A DNA stretch of 42,701 nt from Bifidobacterium leontopitheci (GTDB lineage Bacteria > Actinomycetota > Actinomycetes > Actinomycetales > Bifidobacteriaceae). Below the pieces are notes generated by a model, which saw only the letters and a list, made by a program, of their open reading frames with translations, made no database searches and had not been told where the DNA came from. Within the stretch, counting starts at the first letter, position 1. Each line of letters opens with the position of its first letter. Positions 1 through 8,653 of this stretch are shown here, piece after piece. A program made the position numbers and the translations under genes. The stretch lies in contig NZ_WBVT01000029.1 in NCBI RefSeq assembly GCF_009193355.1, forward strand, positions 1-42,701, given 5' to 3'.

Positions 1-377
1 CCGGCAAAAGGCCGGACCGGGGGACGGGTGAGACGCAGGCACATGACGCATGTGTCAACCATGCCCCAGGACATACCGTCAACCATGCCCCGACACATGC
101 GTCATTCATGCCCCGAGACATTACAGTGTTTTGTTTTGGGAAAACGGCGGACACGCGTTTTGCCTGATATGCCCAAAACGGCTCTATCAAGCCATTGTGA
201 TGGTTCCTGCGGTTCTGAGGCATCGCCCGAATCAGGAAATGAAACACCCACATCTCGTGTGAGAGACCGGACGCTGCTGCAAAAACGGTCAGTACGGCAA
301 AATCCGGCTGGTTTTCGCTGATCCATGCTCAATGAAAACCCGCCGGATCATTGCTGCCGCATCCGAGCCGGCGCGAC
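1..377. other. intergenic region with inverted repeats
   Basis: No convincing gene is seen. The first 15 bases form a CCGG...CCGG mini-hairpin. A perfect 13-bp inverted repeat lies at 44-56 (TGACGCATGTGTC) and 92-104, enclosing a short direct repeat of CAACCATGCCCC. A MITE-like copy occupies 114-257. The region lies downstream of the minus-strand gene that ends at 378, so some of these hairpins may act as its terminator. Confidence 0.6.
114..257. repeat. MITE-like element, copy 1 of 3
   Basis: This is a 144-bp element. Its right end, AAACACCCACATCTCG, is identical to the right ends of the copies at 15788-15929 and 21079-21220. The left end (CGAGACATTACAGTGTTTTG) is a degenerate match to CGAGATGTGGGTGTTTC. 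The interior shares GGGAAAACGGCGG and CCCAAAACGGCTCTAT with the 21 kb copy. No transposase is encoded, and no target duplication is obvious. Confidence 0.7.
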
Positions 378-1247
378 TCACATGGTCACGCCGTCCGAAC
401 CGCTGCTGTACGAGGACTCGGAGCCATCGGAGCTGCTGCTCGAGCCGCTGGAGCTACCCGATCCGGATCCCGTGTCGCCGCTGCCCATCTGGCTGTCAGA
501 CCCGGACCCCGAGTTCGAGGATCCGCCGGGCGCGAACTGGCCGTTGCCTCCCTGTCCGCCGCTTGGCGGCTGCATCATGCCGCCGTTGCCATTCGACGAT
601 CCGGACGATCCGTTGCCCGGCATCTGCATCTGCTGCTGACTGCCGTTGCCGCCGCTGATCGCGGTCACCGCGAACGCGCCGCCCACGCCGCCGAGCAGGC
701 CGCACGCCAGCGACACCGCCGCGATCACGCCCCACGTCTTGCCGCCGAGTCCAGGCCGTCCGGCCTTGCCCGCGCTTTTCTTGCCTGCGCCTGCGCCGGC
801 GCCGGCACCCGCCGCGCCGCCGAAACCGCCGCCCTGCTGCTCGGCCGTGTACTGTGCCGGCGCGTACTGCGGGGGCACCTGACCCTGCTGACGATATCCG
901 TCATACGCACTGCCCGGCTGTCCCGCGCCCGGCTGTCCCGCTCCTGGCTGGCCCGCACCGGCACCCGCGCCCGGCTGCACGCGGTAGCCGGCACGATACC
1001 CGGCCTCGCCGTAATCGTTGTCCGCGGCGTCGGCGTACTGCGGCTGACCCATCGCCGGCGCGTTCCGTGTGGCGAACTGCGTCGCCTGCGCAACGTTCTG
1101 CATGGTCGTCGGGGTGGCGGTCTGTGCGGCGCCATCCTGGCCGGACGTTTGCACAGTTGCCTGGCCGGTCGCCTGCGCGACGCTCTCCCGCTCAGTCTGC
1201 GCGTTCGCGTTCGTCGTGTTCTTGGTGTCATTGATGTTCTCGCTCAT
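378..1247 (-). CDS. single-pass membrane protein with Ser/Gly-rich outer domain
   Basis: A 289-residue protein of unknown function. The N-terminal ~155 residues are hydrophilic and rich in Gln, Ala, Pro and Gly, with repeated QPGAG-type units. One transmembrane segment (VIAAVSLACGLLGGVGGAF) follows a basic stretch. The last ~110 residues are Gly/Ser/Gln/Met-rich low-complexity sequence, probably outside the cell. The layout recalls the N-terminal part of actinobacterial HtrA-type membrane proteins, but no protease domain follows. A GAAAGGAA-like ribosome site would be AAAGGAA just upstream of the start. It lies 105 bp behind the beta-helix gene on the same strand, so the two may be co-transcribed. 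Confidence 0.75.
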   Translation of the reverse strand: MSENINDTKNTTNANAQTERESVAQATGQATVQTSGQDGAAQTATPTTMQNVAQATQFATRNAPAMGQPQYADAADNDYGEAGYRAGYRVQPGAGAGAGQPGAGQPGAGQPGSAYDGYRQQGQVPPQYAPAQYTAEQQGGGFGGAAGAGAGAGAGKKSAGKAGRPGLGGKTWGVIAAVSLACGLLGGVGGAFAVTAISGGNGSQQQMQMPGNGSSGSSNGNGGMMQPPSGGQGGNGQFAPGGSSNSGSGSDSQMGSGDTGSGSGSSSGSSSSSDGSESSYSSGSDGVTM

Positions 1248-1352
1248 GATGATTCCTTTACGTTGTTGTTGTGTGTTGTTGTGCTGTGTCGTTGTTGTTG
1301 TGCTGTGTCGATGTGTTGCGTAATGCGCCAGCCGGCCGCCGGCGCCCCGCGC

Positions 1353-2963
1353 TCAGCCCATCGTCCACGCGCTCGACGTGCCGAACTGACTGTCGAACTC
1401 GCTGCGGTCGGTCATCGTGTCGTCGTCGGCGAGTTCGGTGTCGCTGCCGGCGTCCACGCTCGTGGAGTACGCACCGGTCACGGTGACGGTCACGTCGCTG
1501 CTGCCGGAGACGACGGTTTTGCCGTTCGCCACGATGGTGACGGTCTTGCCGTCCTCGTCCACCACCTTGCCGCCGGACGCCACGTTGAGCGCGGAGATCG
1601 TCGTGTCACCGGTCACCACCCAGGTGGAGGTGCCGTCGACGTTCACGGTGATCGGCGCGTCGCTGGCCGAGCTGGCCGAGCTGGCCGAGCCGGCGCTGTT
1701 TGTGGCGATGTTCGCCGCGCCCGTCCACGTGCTGCCGTCGAGCAGGTAGAGGTTGAGCGTGGAGATGGTGTCGGCGGTGATGTCGCCTTCCAGCGTCTGG
1801 TCGCGCCCGGTGAAGTTCACGGTCGCGCCGTTGGAGCCGGCCGATCCCCAGTTGTTCGCGTCGTTGCCGGACGCGTTGATGAGCGTCGCCTTGGACGTGT
1901 CGAAGTCGAGCGTCGTGTTCTGTAGCACCACATCGGCGGTCGTGTTGGTGAAGTAGAACATCGAGCCGGAGCTGATGGCCGACTTGAGTGTGGAGTCGAC
2001 CGCCTGGAACGTCGCGTGTTCGCCGGTGGTGCTTTCCGCGTCGCCGGAGGTCGACTGGTAGATGATCACGCCGTTGGCGATCGGGTCGGAGCCGGTTTTG
2101 CCGGTGTTCGTGCTTTCCAGCGTCGAGTCGCGGATGAGGATCGTGTTGAGTCCCTCCATGCCGGCGATCTGGCTGCCGTTGGATGTTCCGGTCACGTTGC
2201 TCACCTGGATGTCGCCGGTGGAGTAGAGCAGCGGCGAGCCGGAGCCGTCCGTGGTGAGCGTCGAGTCGGTCAGCGAGACGGTGCCGCCGCCGCGGTCGGT
2301 GGCGACGGTCGCGCTGTGGTCGCCTTTGGTGCTGGCCGTCACGGTCGAGCCGATGATGGTGCCGCTGTAGGTCGCGTCGAGCGCGCGCGAGTTGTCGGCG
2401 GTGGTGGCGATGGTCGTGTCGTTGACGAGCGCGGTGCCCGAGTCGGTGGCGAAGATGCCGTTCGAGCCGGAGCTGCTCGCGCTGATCTTGGATCCGTCGA
2501 TGATGGTTTTGGATTGCTCGCCGACGGTGAGCGACACGGAGTTGGTGCCGTAGAAGTTGTTGTTGTCGGCGTTGTCGCTGTCGCCGGATTTGGTGAGGGT
2601 CACGCCGTCCAGGGTGACGGTGCCGCCGTTCTGGGCGAGCGTGACGTTGGTGTCGGAGTCGGTGGCGGTCAGGGTTTTGCCGCTGGCGTTCTGTTCGCTG
2701 CCGTCGGCGGTGAGGGTGCCCGAATAGGTGCCGCTGTAGTCGTACGACATGGTGTTCGCGCCGCCGCCGAAGTTGCCGTTCAGCGTCAGGTTGGTGGGGG
2801 CGCCGGCGGTGCCGCTGGAGCGCCTCAGGAGCGCCGCGCCTGCCGCGCCTGCGCACAGGCCGCCGGTCAGCGAGACGGCTGCGGCGAGCGCCACGAGTCT
2901 GGTGGTGGCGACGACGGTGCGGCCGTCGCGTACGTTGCGTCGCGTTGTGGTGTGCCTGTCCAT
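1353..2963 (-). CDS. secreted right-handed beta-helix protein
   Basis: A 536-residue secreted protein. A basic N-terminus and a hydrophobic segment (LVALAAAVSLTGGLCAGAAG) form a signal peptide. The body is a long Thr/Ser/Asp/Gly-rich series of short beta strands with repeated patterns such as VSLTDSTLTTDGSGS and ILIRDSTLEST, typical of parallel beta-helix adhesin-like or glycan-binding proteins of gut bacteria. There is no sortase motif or C-terminal membrane anchor, so it is either released or held by a partner, possibly the membrane protein downstream. The ATG at 2963 is preferred over the in-frame one at 2972 because GAAAGG lies about 9 bases upstream of it. Catalytic residues cannot be assigned; the beta-helix fold is inferred from composition. 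Confidence 0.75.
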   Translation of the reverse strand: MDRHTTTRRNVRDGRTVVATTRLVALAAAVSLTGGLCAGAAGAALLRRSSGTAGAPTNLTLNGNFGGGANTMSYDYSGTYSGTLTADGSEQNASGKTLTATDSDTNVTLAQNGGTVTLDGVTLTKSGDSDNADNNNFYGTNSVSLTVGEQSKTIIDGSKISASSSGSNGIFATDSGTALVNDTTIATTADNSRALDATYSGTIIGSTVTASTKGDHSATVATDRGGGTVSLTDSTLTTDGSGSPLLYSTGDIQVSNVTGTSNGSQIAGMEGLNTILIRDSTLESTNTGKTGSDPIANGVIIYQSTSGDAESTTGEHATFQAVDSTLKSAISSGSMFYFTNTTADVVLQNTTLDFDTSKATLINASGNDANNWGSAGSNGATVNFTGRDQTLEGDITADTISTLNLYLLDGSTWTGAANIATNSAGSASSASSASDAPITVNVDGTSTWVVTGDTTISALNVASGGKVVDEDGKTVTIVANGKTVVSGSSDVTVTVTGAYSTSVDAGSDTELADDDTMTDRSEFDSQFGTSSAWTMG

Positions 2964-3501
2964 GGTTGCCATCCTTTCTTGCTTGGGATGGTTTCATTGA
3001 ACGGCACGTTCGTGGGTGGGCGCTTTGAGGCCGGGTAAGGGATGCTGCGATGTTGCGGCTGGGTGCTTGGGAGTTTCCTGAATGGTTTCTGGATGCGGTG
3101 GGCTGGGTTGGGATGGTGAGGGCCGGGTTGGGCGGTGTGGCGATGGGTGGTGTGGTGATGCGGCGACAGACGGCGCGGTGACGAGCGTTATGGTGACGGA
3201 CGAATGCGGCGACGGGTGGCGCGGTGACATGCGATACGACGACGAGCTGCGTGGCGACGGGCAACACGGCGATGAGTGACCCGTGCGCGGCGCCGTGATA
3301 CGGCGACACGCCGAGGAGCGTTGCACGCTCGCGAGATGCGGTTTCCGGTTTTGGCGGATTTCCGGCGTTCCGACAATCAGTATCTTGCGAGCGTGCAACG
3401 CTCCTCGGCGTGTCGCGACAATCGACGGCCGCCTGACGTCCGTCACGCAGCCGGCCGTCGCGCAGCCGGCCGACCGTCGCGCGACAGCCGGCCGCCGCCT
3501 C
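2964..3501. other. G-rich intergenic region
   Basis: This is the upstream region of the beta-helix gene and the downstream region of the aminotransferase gene. Bases 3060-3285 are strongly G-rich on the plus strand, with degenerate repeats of CGGCGAC/CGGTGAC. No coding potential beyond GC-driven open frames is seen. A large inverted repeat occupies 3303-3416. Confidence 0.5.
3303..3416. repeat. 35-bp inverted repeat with 44-base loop
   Basis: The left arm 3303-3337 and the right arm 3382-3416 are reverse complements at 34 of 35 positions, including a perfect 30-bp run starting GCGACACGCCGAGG. No T-run follows in either direction. It sits 86 bp downstream of the aminotransferase stop and may end that transcript, or it may be a mobile or cruciform-forming repeat. 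Confidence 0.8.
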
Positions 3502-4692
3502 TTACAGCCCGTACACCTCGTGCGCGAACCGCTCGAGTACCGGGATCGACCGCTTGACCTTCTCCGTGTCCACGCAATACGCCATGCGGAAGTGGCCGGG
3601 CACGCCGAAGCTGTCGGACGGCACCAGGATCAGGTCGTAGTCCTTGGCCTTCATGCAGAACGCGTTCGCGTCCGCCTCGAGCGCGCGCGGGAAGATGTAG
3701 AACGTGCCGCCGGGGCGCACCACGTCGAAGCCGATCGAAGTCAGCGCGTCGTACAGCAGGTTCATGTTGGTCTCGTACACCGACAGGTCGCTCGTCTCGT
3801 CGATCACCTTGGCGACGGCCAGCTGCATGGTGCTCGACGGGCAGTTGTGGCCGGTGCCGCGCGAGATCTGTCCCATCATCGGCACGATGAGCCCGGCGTC
3901 GGTGGCCTTGGGATTGACCGCCACGTAGCCGATGCGCTCGCCCGGCAGGCTCAGCGACTTGGACCATGAGTAGCAGGTGAGCGTGTTGTCGTAGAACTTC
4001 GCCGGGTAGGGCTGTTCGGCGCCGTCGAAGACGATCTCGCGGTAGGGCTCGTCGCTGATGAGGAAGATGTCGTGGCCGTATTCGGTCTGCTTGTCGCGCA
4101 GCAGTCCGGCGAGTCGTTCCAGCGTAGCGGCCGAGTAGACCGCGCCGGACGGGTTGTTCGGCGTGTTGATGAGCACGGCCGTCACGCCGGGGTTGAGCGC
4201 CTGCTCGAACGCGTCGAAGTTGATCTGGAAGTTCTCGGTGTCGGCCGGCACGACCGTCAGCCGTGCGCCGGTGCCGCTGACGTACGGCTGGTATTCGGGG
4301 AAGTACGGGGCGAACGTGATTACCTCGTCGCCGGGCTCGGTCACGGCGCGCAGCGCGTGGGCGAGCGCACCGGCCGCGCCCGTGGTGGGGAAGATGTGGT
4401 CGAGCGTGTAGTCCATGCCGAACCGGCGGTCGAGGCTGTCGGCGATGACCTTGCGCACGCCCGGCAGACCCAGCGACGGGCTGTAGCCGTGCAGGACGAC
4501 CGGCTCGGCCGTCTCGTACATGTCGATCACGGTCTTGGTGAAGCTGGGCGGGCAGGGCACGCTCGGATTGCCGAGACTGTAGTCGAACACGTTCTCGTAG
4601 CCGATCTCCTTGCCGCGGGCCGTCGCGTATTCGCTCAGGGTCCGGATCACGGACTTGCCGCCGAGCATCGCCTTGTATGTTTCGTTGATCAT
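3502..4692 (-). CDS. class I/II pyridoxal-phosphate aminotransferase
   Basis: A 396-residue cytosolic aminotransferase of the aspartate aminotransferase superfamily, transferring an amino group between an amino acid and a 2-oxoacid. Visible landmarks are LINTPNNPSGAVY (cofactor-contacting Asn near 180), SDEPYREI (Asp214 and Tyr217), and SWSKSLSLPGERIGY, in which Lys245 should form the Schiff base and Arg253 contact the phosphate. The length is normal for the family. The start at 4692 is chosen because GGAGGT lies 7-8 bases upstream; an in-frame ATG 63 bases further upstream lacks a site. The substrate cannot be fixed from sequence; aspartate- or alanine-type specificity is plausible. The large inverted repeat at 3303-3416 follows the gene. 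Confidence 0.92.
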   Translation of the reverse strand: MINETYKAMLGGKSVIRTLSEYATARGKEIGYENVFDYSLGNPSVPCPPSFTKTVIDMYETAEPVVLHGYSPSLGLPGVRKVIADSLDRRFGMDYTLDHIFPTTGAAGALAHALRAVTEPGDEVITFAPYFPEYQPYVSGTGARLTVVPADTENFQINFDAFEQALNPGVTAVLINTPNNPSGAVYSAATLERLAGLLRDKQTEYGHDIFLISDEPYREIVFDGAEQPYPAKFYDNTLTCYSWSKSLSLPGERIGYVAVNPKATDAGLIVPMMGQISRGTGHNCPSSTMQLAVAKVIDETSDLSVYETNMNLLYDALTSIGFDVVRPGGTFYIFPRALEADANAFCMKAKDYDLILVPSDSFGVPGHFRMAYCVDTEKVKRSIPVLERFAHEVYGL

Positions 4693-4859
4693 GTCGCAAC
4701 CTCCACGTCGCCGTTGCTGTGCAATAGATTCGTTTCTACCACCGCCCCGGCACATTGCGCCGCCCGCGCCGCCGTCCGCGCCGCGTATGGCGACGCGGGT
4801 ATATTGTCACGTAAGACGGCGGGTGCCGCCGGTCCGTTGTGCTGGTGGGAGGTGCTGCG

Positions 4860-6158
4860 ATGGCGAACATCATCGACTATGCGCATGCCGAGACGCGTCC
4901 GTTCTCCCGGCTGCCGTTCAACGCCGTGGACGCGCTCGTGTTCGCCTCGCTGGTCTACAAGCGGCCGGCCACCACCGATCCGCCGACGATGTCGATCGCG
5001 TTGTCGCGGTACGGCACGCTGTCGGGGCGGCTGTCCACGTTCGACATGCGTCATCCGCTGGCCTCGCTCAGGCGGCTGCCCCACGCTCCGTTCAGCGGCA
5101 CGACGCTCGCCGAGGCGGCGTCGGACATGCGGTACGGCCGGCCGCGCGGCTTCGACGATCCGGCGTTGACGCGCGCGCTGTTCGAGGCGGTCGCGGCGAA
5201 TCCGCGGTTCGCCGGCGTGCGCGTCGACGGGTACGCGGACTACCTCAACATGGTGGAGCAGTCCCAGTTCGCCGCCGTGACGGCGCTGCTGCCGGACGGC
5301 ACGCTGGTCGTCGCATTCCGCGGCACCGACGATTCGCTGGTGAGCTGGAAGGAGGACTTCAACATGGCCTTCCGTTACCCGGTGCCGGCTCAGCGGGCGG
5401 CCTGCGAGTACGTGTGCGACGCGGCGCGGCTGTGGGGCGGCCCGATTATCCTGACCGGCCATTCCAAGGGCGGCAATCTGGCGGTCTACGCGGCGATGAA
5501 CGCGCCTGCCGCGGTGCGCCGGCGGATTAGGCGCGTGTATTCGCTGGACGGGCCGGGATTCCCCGACGAGGTGGTGCATGGCGCGCGGTATCGGGCGGTG
5601 GTGGACCGGATCGTCAAGATCGTGCCGGACTCCTCGATCGTCGGCATGATCTTCGAGACGCCGGAACCGCTGCATGTGGTGCGTTCGGACCAGAAGGGCG
5701 TGCTGCAGCACATGACGTTCTCGTGGCAGGTGGAGGGCGACGATTTCGTCTACCTGCCGGATGTATCGACGGGCTCGCGGCTGTTCAGCCAGTCGCTGAA
5801 CCGGTGGATTGCCGGCATGTCGACGCAGCAGCGCGAGCGGACGGTGGACGCGTTGTTCGCGATACTGCGGTCGACGAACGCCGATACGCTGTCCGGCGTG
5901 ATGAAGGCCGGGTGGCTTGCGCTGCCGGGCATGGCGGTCACGTATCTGGGATTGTCGGGCGAGGATCGCCGGCATCTGGCGGAGGCCTGGACGCTGTTGC
6001 GCAATGCCGAGCGGGCGCGTACGCCGGCACGTGCGGCGGGCGGCGGTGTGGGTGACGACGGCGGTGACGGCGGTGACGTTGCGCGTGGCGGCACCGGCGG
6101 CGACGCTGACGTTGCAGGCGGCGATGCCGGCGACACGGGCGTCGACATCGGCGTTTGA
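4860..6158 (+). CDS. DUF2974-type alpha/beta hydrolase
   Basis: A 432-residue protein of the Mbeg1-like/DUF2974 group, related to class 3 lipases. The motif VAFRGTDDS (near 152-159) and the nucleophile elbow LTGHSKGGNLA (Ser202) are intact, and SLDGPG follows at about 228-233, in the usual order for this fold. No signal peptide is seen. The last ~45 residues are a Gly/Asp/Val low-complexity tail (DDGGDGGD...), which looks like expanded trinucleotide sequence. GGGAGGT lies about 6 bases before the ATG at 4860, which is preferred over an upstream in-frame start. It is transcribed divergently from the aminotransferase gene. The substrate is unknown. Confidence 0.85.
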   Translation: MANIIDYAHAETRPFSRLPFNAVDALVFASLVYKRPATTDPPTMSIALSRYGTLSGRLSTFDMRHPLASLRRLPHAPFSGTTLAEAASDMRYGRPRGFDDPALTRALFEAVAANPRFAGVRVDGYADYLNMVEQSQFAAVTALLPDGTLVVAFRGTDDSLVSWKEDFNMAFRYPVPAQRAACEYVCDAARLWGGPIILTGHSKGGNLAVYAAMNAPAAVRRRIRRVYSLDGPGFPDEVVHGARYRAVVDRIVKIVPDSSIVGMIFETPEPLHVVRSDQKGVLQHMTFSWQVEGDDFVYLPDVSTGSRLFSQSLNRWIAGMSTQQRERTVDALFAILRSTNADTLSGVMKAGWLALPGMAVTYLGLSGEDRRHLAEAWTLLRNAERARTPARAAGGGVGDDGGDGGDVARGGTGGDADVAGGDAGDTGVDIGV

Positions 6159-6334
6159 GCCGCGATAAATACGGCAGACCTTCTATACTTGTACTTCGCC
6201 TATAGTGAAACAGCGAGTGAATCCTCGGCTTCTTTTACGGGCCATCCGTCATAATGGACGGCAATAATCGAATAAATAGACATAACGACCAATAACAAGG
6301 TCGCACCCTTCTAAAGACCAAAGGAGCCACTGCC

Positions 6335-6994
6335 ATGCCCCGCCCACGTAAGGATTCCGAGATCCTGCCCGCCCCCGAACGGCTGGAGAACGCCTTCTGG
6401 GACCTGCTCGCGGAAAACGAGTACCACAAGATCACCGTCACCGCGGTGGTCAAGCACGCGAAGCTCAACCGCAACTCCTTCTACTATCACTTCGCCGACC
6501 TGTCCGAACTCGCCGACTCCGCCATCATGCACGCCGTCGAACAGTCGACCGCGCCCATGCCGGCCGGCGACATCACCGAACTCGACGCGGACGGCGAATG
6601 GCGACGCCGCTGCACGCAGCTGATGAACGACCCCGCCCAGCGCCAGCGCCTCGACCGTCTCTCCCTGTTCGCCGGCAAGCACAGCTCGCCCGAGCTCGTC
6701 GAATCGCTCAAGGACTTCGGCCGACTCACGCTCATCAACGACCTGCAGCTCGACGCGAACAACCTGGACCTCAAAACCGACCTCATGCTCGACTTCACCC
6801 TCGGCGGCATGCTCGCCGTCCTGCGCCGCTGGCCGGAACTGCGCCAGAAGGTGTCGGTCGACGACCTGCTCAACGAGGATGTGGCCGTGCTCGCCATGAG
6901 CGTCTACCTGTCGATGTCGAAGAAGAACATGCTCGACTACTGGAACCGCGTGTTCAAAGGAAACCTTCGGGCGAGTTTCAAGTCCGGCAAGTAA
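6335..6994 (+). CDS. TetR/AcrR-family transcriptional regulator
   Basis: A 219-residue regulator. The N-terminal helix-turn-helix (about residues 30-65) includes KITVTAVVKHAKLNRNSFYYHF, matching the TetR pattern in which FYYHF closes the recognition helix. The remaining helical domain would bind an unknown ligand. AAAGGAG lies 9 bases before the start. The 176-bp upstream region is unusually AT-rich for this window, contains TATACT and TATAGT hexamers and a CCGTC-N6-GACGG dyad at 6246-6261, and could hold its promoter and an autoregulatory site. The mscS-like gene follows in the same direction after 111 bp and is a possible co-regulated target. Confidence 0.9.
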   Translation: MPRPRKDSEILPAPERLENAFWDLLAENEYHKITVTAVVKHAKLNRNSFYYHFADLSELADSAIMHAVEQSTAPMPAGDITELDADGEWRRRCTQLMNDPAQRQRLDRLSLFAGKHSSPELVESLKDFGRLTLINDLQLDANNLDLKTDLMLDFTLGGMLAVLRRWPELRQKVSVDDLLNEDVAVLAMSVYLSMSKKNMLDYWNRVFKGNLRASFKSGK

Positions 6995-7105
6995 GGTGTA
7001 GGCCGGTGGCCGCCGACTGGCGGCGTCGGTCGGCGGCGCTGACGGGCGGCACAGACTGGCGGCGGCCCGCAGGCCGATATCGGACAAACGAAAGGTGGAA
7101 CGCGC

Positions 7106-7921
7106 ATGACGACCGGCACGAACGTGGTGGACAGCGGCATGGCATGGTACTGGTACATCCTCGACTGGCTGAAGGCGAACGCGGGGCGGCTCGTGTTCTT
7201 CGCGGTGGTGCTGGTGATCGCGCTGCTCATCACCAAGGGCCTGTCGCGGCTGATGCGCAAGGTGCTCGACCATTCCAACGTGCCGAGCGCATCGATCTTC
7301 ATCAACATCATGCGCGTGCTGGTGTGGGTGGTGGCCGCGACGATCGTGCTCAAGCCGGTGTTCGGCATCGACCCGACCACGCTGATGACCGCTCTCGGCG
7401 TCGGCGGCATCGCGGTGTCGCTCGGTCTCAAGGATACGGTCGCGAACGTGATCAGCGGCTTTGGCCTGATGCTCGGCAAGGTGATCCAGCCGGGCGACAT
7501 CGTCTCGGTGGCCGGCACGACCGGCACGGTGAAGGACATCACGTGGCGGCAGACGGTGGTGCGCGAACGCAACGGCAACGAGATGGTGATTCCGAACTCG
7601 GTGCTCAACACGGCGTCGCTGGAGAAGCTGACGCCGGTCAACGAAGGCTTGGTGACGATGACGTTCACTGCGAAGGCCGGCAGCGATCCGGCCGAACTGA
7701 CGCAGGCCGTCAAGGCCGCGATCGCCAAGGGGACCGTGCAGTTCGCGCAGCCGGGCAGCAAGCCGCTTGTCAAGCTCACTGGCTTCTCGCCGTACGGCAT
7801 CGAAGTGGAGGCGATGGCGTTCACTCGCGACGGCGTGCTGCTGTCCACCATGCGTGACGCCATGGCCCGCGCGGTCGCCGGCTGCGCCTACGTAGAGCAG
7901 CGCGCCGCCATCGGCGAGTAA
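7106..7921 (+). CDS. mscS: MscS-family mechanosensitive channel
   Basis: A 271-residue inner-membrane channel that opens under membrane tension and releases solutes during osmotic downshock. Two hydrophobic helices (about 23-46 and 68-87) precede the pore helix region LGVGGIAVSLGLKDTVANVISG, which is the MscS signature with its small-residue Gly/Ala ridge. The beta domain follows (IQPGDIVSVAGTTGTV, then VIPNSVLNT). The length is close to that of E. coli MscS (286). AAAGGTGG lies upstream of the ATG. The repeat composite begins 25 bp after the stop. Confidence 0.93.
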   Translation: MTTGTNVVDSGMAWYWYILDWLKANAGRLVFFAVVLVIALLITKGLSRLMRKVLDHSNVPSASIFINIMRVLVWVVAATIVLKPVFGIDPTTLMTALGVGGIAVSLGLKDTVANVISGFGLMLGKVIQPGDIVSVAGTTGTVKDITWRQTVVRERNGNEMVIPNSVLNTASLEKLTPVNEGLVTMTFTAKAGSDPAELTQAVKAAIAKGTVQFAQPGSKPLVKLTGFSPYGIEVEAMAFTRDGVLLSTMRDAMARAVAGCAYVEQRAAIGE

Positions 7922-7945
7922 GTCGGCGGGCCGGCCCGCGCCTTT

Positions 7946-8210
7946 GGCCCCCTCGCTGAAGGACGCCTGGCGGAGCCTGTTCCTCGGCCCCTCGCTGAAG
8001 GGCGCTGGCTGAGCGTAACGAAGACTGACCGATTCGCCCTTGGCCCCCTCGGTGGAGGGCGCTGGCTGAGCGTAACGAAGACTGACTGTCCCGTTTCTTG
8101 GCCCCCTCGATGGAGGACTCTGGCTGAGTGTCGAAGACTGACTGTCCCGTTTCTTGGCCCCCTCGGTGGAGGGGGCTGTCAGCGTAGCTGACTGGGGGAG
8201 CGTCACCCGC
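7946..8210. repeat. five GC-rich CCCCTCGGTGGAGGG head repeats
   Basis: Five related units begin with GGCCCC(C)TCG at 7946, 7986, 8042, 8100 and 8156, spaced 40-58 bp. Each contains a short dyad (CCCTCGGTGGAGGG) followed by CTGGCTGAGCGTAACGAAG-like sequence. The last unit ends GACTGGGGGAGCGTCACCCGC and leads straight into the 52-bp array. A single unit with the same ending occurs at 18236-18292 in front of the second array. The family resembles REP/BIME elements. Confidence 0.8.
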
Positions 8211-8216
8211 TTCACA

Positions 8217-8618
8217 ACCGACCGTACCCGAACACCGCCGTCCGAGTACGTTCCGTTGGGATTTGTTGACCGACAGTACTCAAACCCACTGCTCCGAGTA
8301 CGTTCCGTTAAACAAATACGACAAACCGTACTCGTATGAGTTCCCCGAGTACGTTCCGTCAGGATTGTTCAACGGAACGTACTCGTACGGCACTCTTCGA
8401 GTACGTTCCGTCAGGATTTCGCAACCGACCGTATCCGAACCCGCTGCTCCGGGTACGTTCCGTCAGGATTTCGCAACGAACCGTACTCGTACCCGCTGCT
8501 CCGAGTACGTTTTGTCAACAATTCACAACGAACCGTACCCAAACCCGCACCTCCCAGTACGGTCCGTTGAAAACGAAAAACGGACCGTACCCGAACATAA
8601 TCTTCGGGTACGGTCCGT
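8217..8618. repeat. tandem array of 51/52-bp imperfect palindromes (array 1)
   Basis: There are seven full units plus a half unit at each end. Each unit is a 14-bp arm (consensus CGAGTACGTTCCGT), a ~12-base loop, the complementary arm (ACSGAMCGTACTCG-like) and a ~12-base spacer. Units start at 8243, 8295, 8346, 8398, 8450, 8502 and 8554, with a final left arm at 8605. The array lies between the convergent mscS and sugar-permease genes. There are no cas genes, and the repeated part is the dyad rather than a CRISPR repeat. Confidence 0.9.
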
Positions 8619-8653
8619 TTCGACAGCGCGGCGAGCGGCCGCGCGTCAGCGAC

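Noticed and set aside
351..1925. Long plus-strand open frame of 524 codons
   Set aside because: It lies antisense to two minus-strand genes with signal and membrane segments, has Arg/Ala/His-rich composition typical of a GC-driven shadow, and no ribosome site.
1606..3309. 567-codon minus-strand open frame
   Set aside because: It is an alternative frame of the beta-helix gene with Arg/His-rich composition; the beta-helix frame has a signal peptide and ribosome site.
8217..8618. CRISPR array
   Set aside because: The period is regular, but the repeated part is a variable dyad, the spacers are short and partly shared between two loci, and there are no cas genes.
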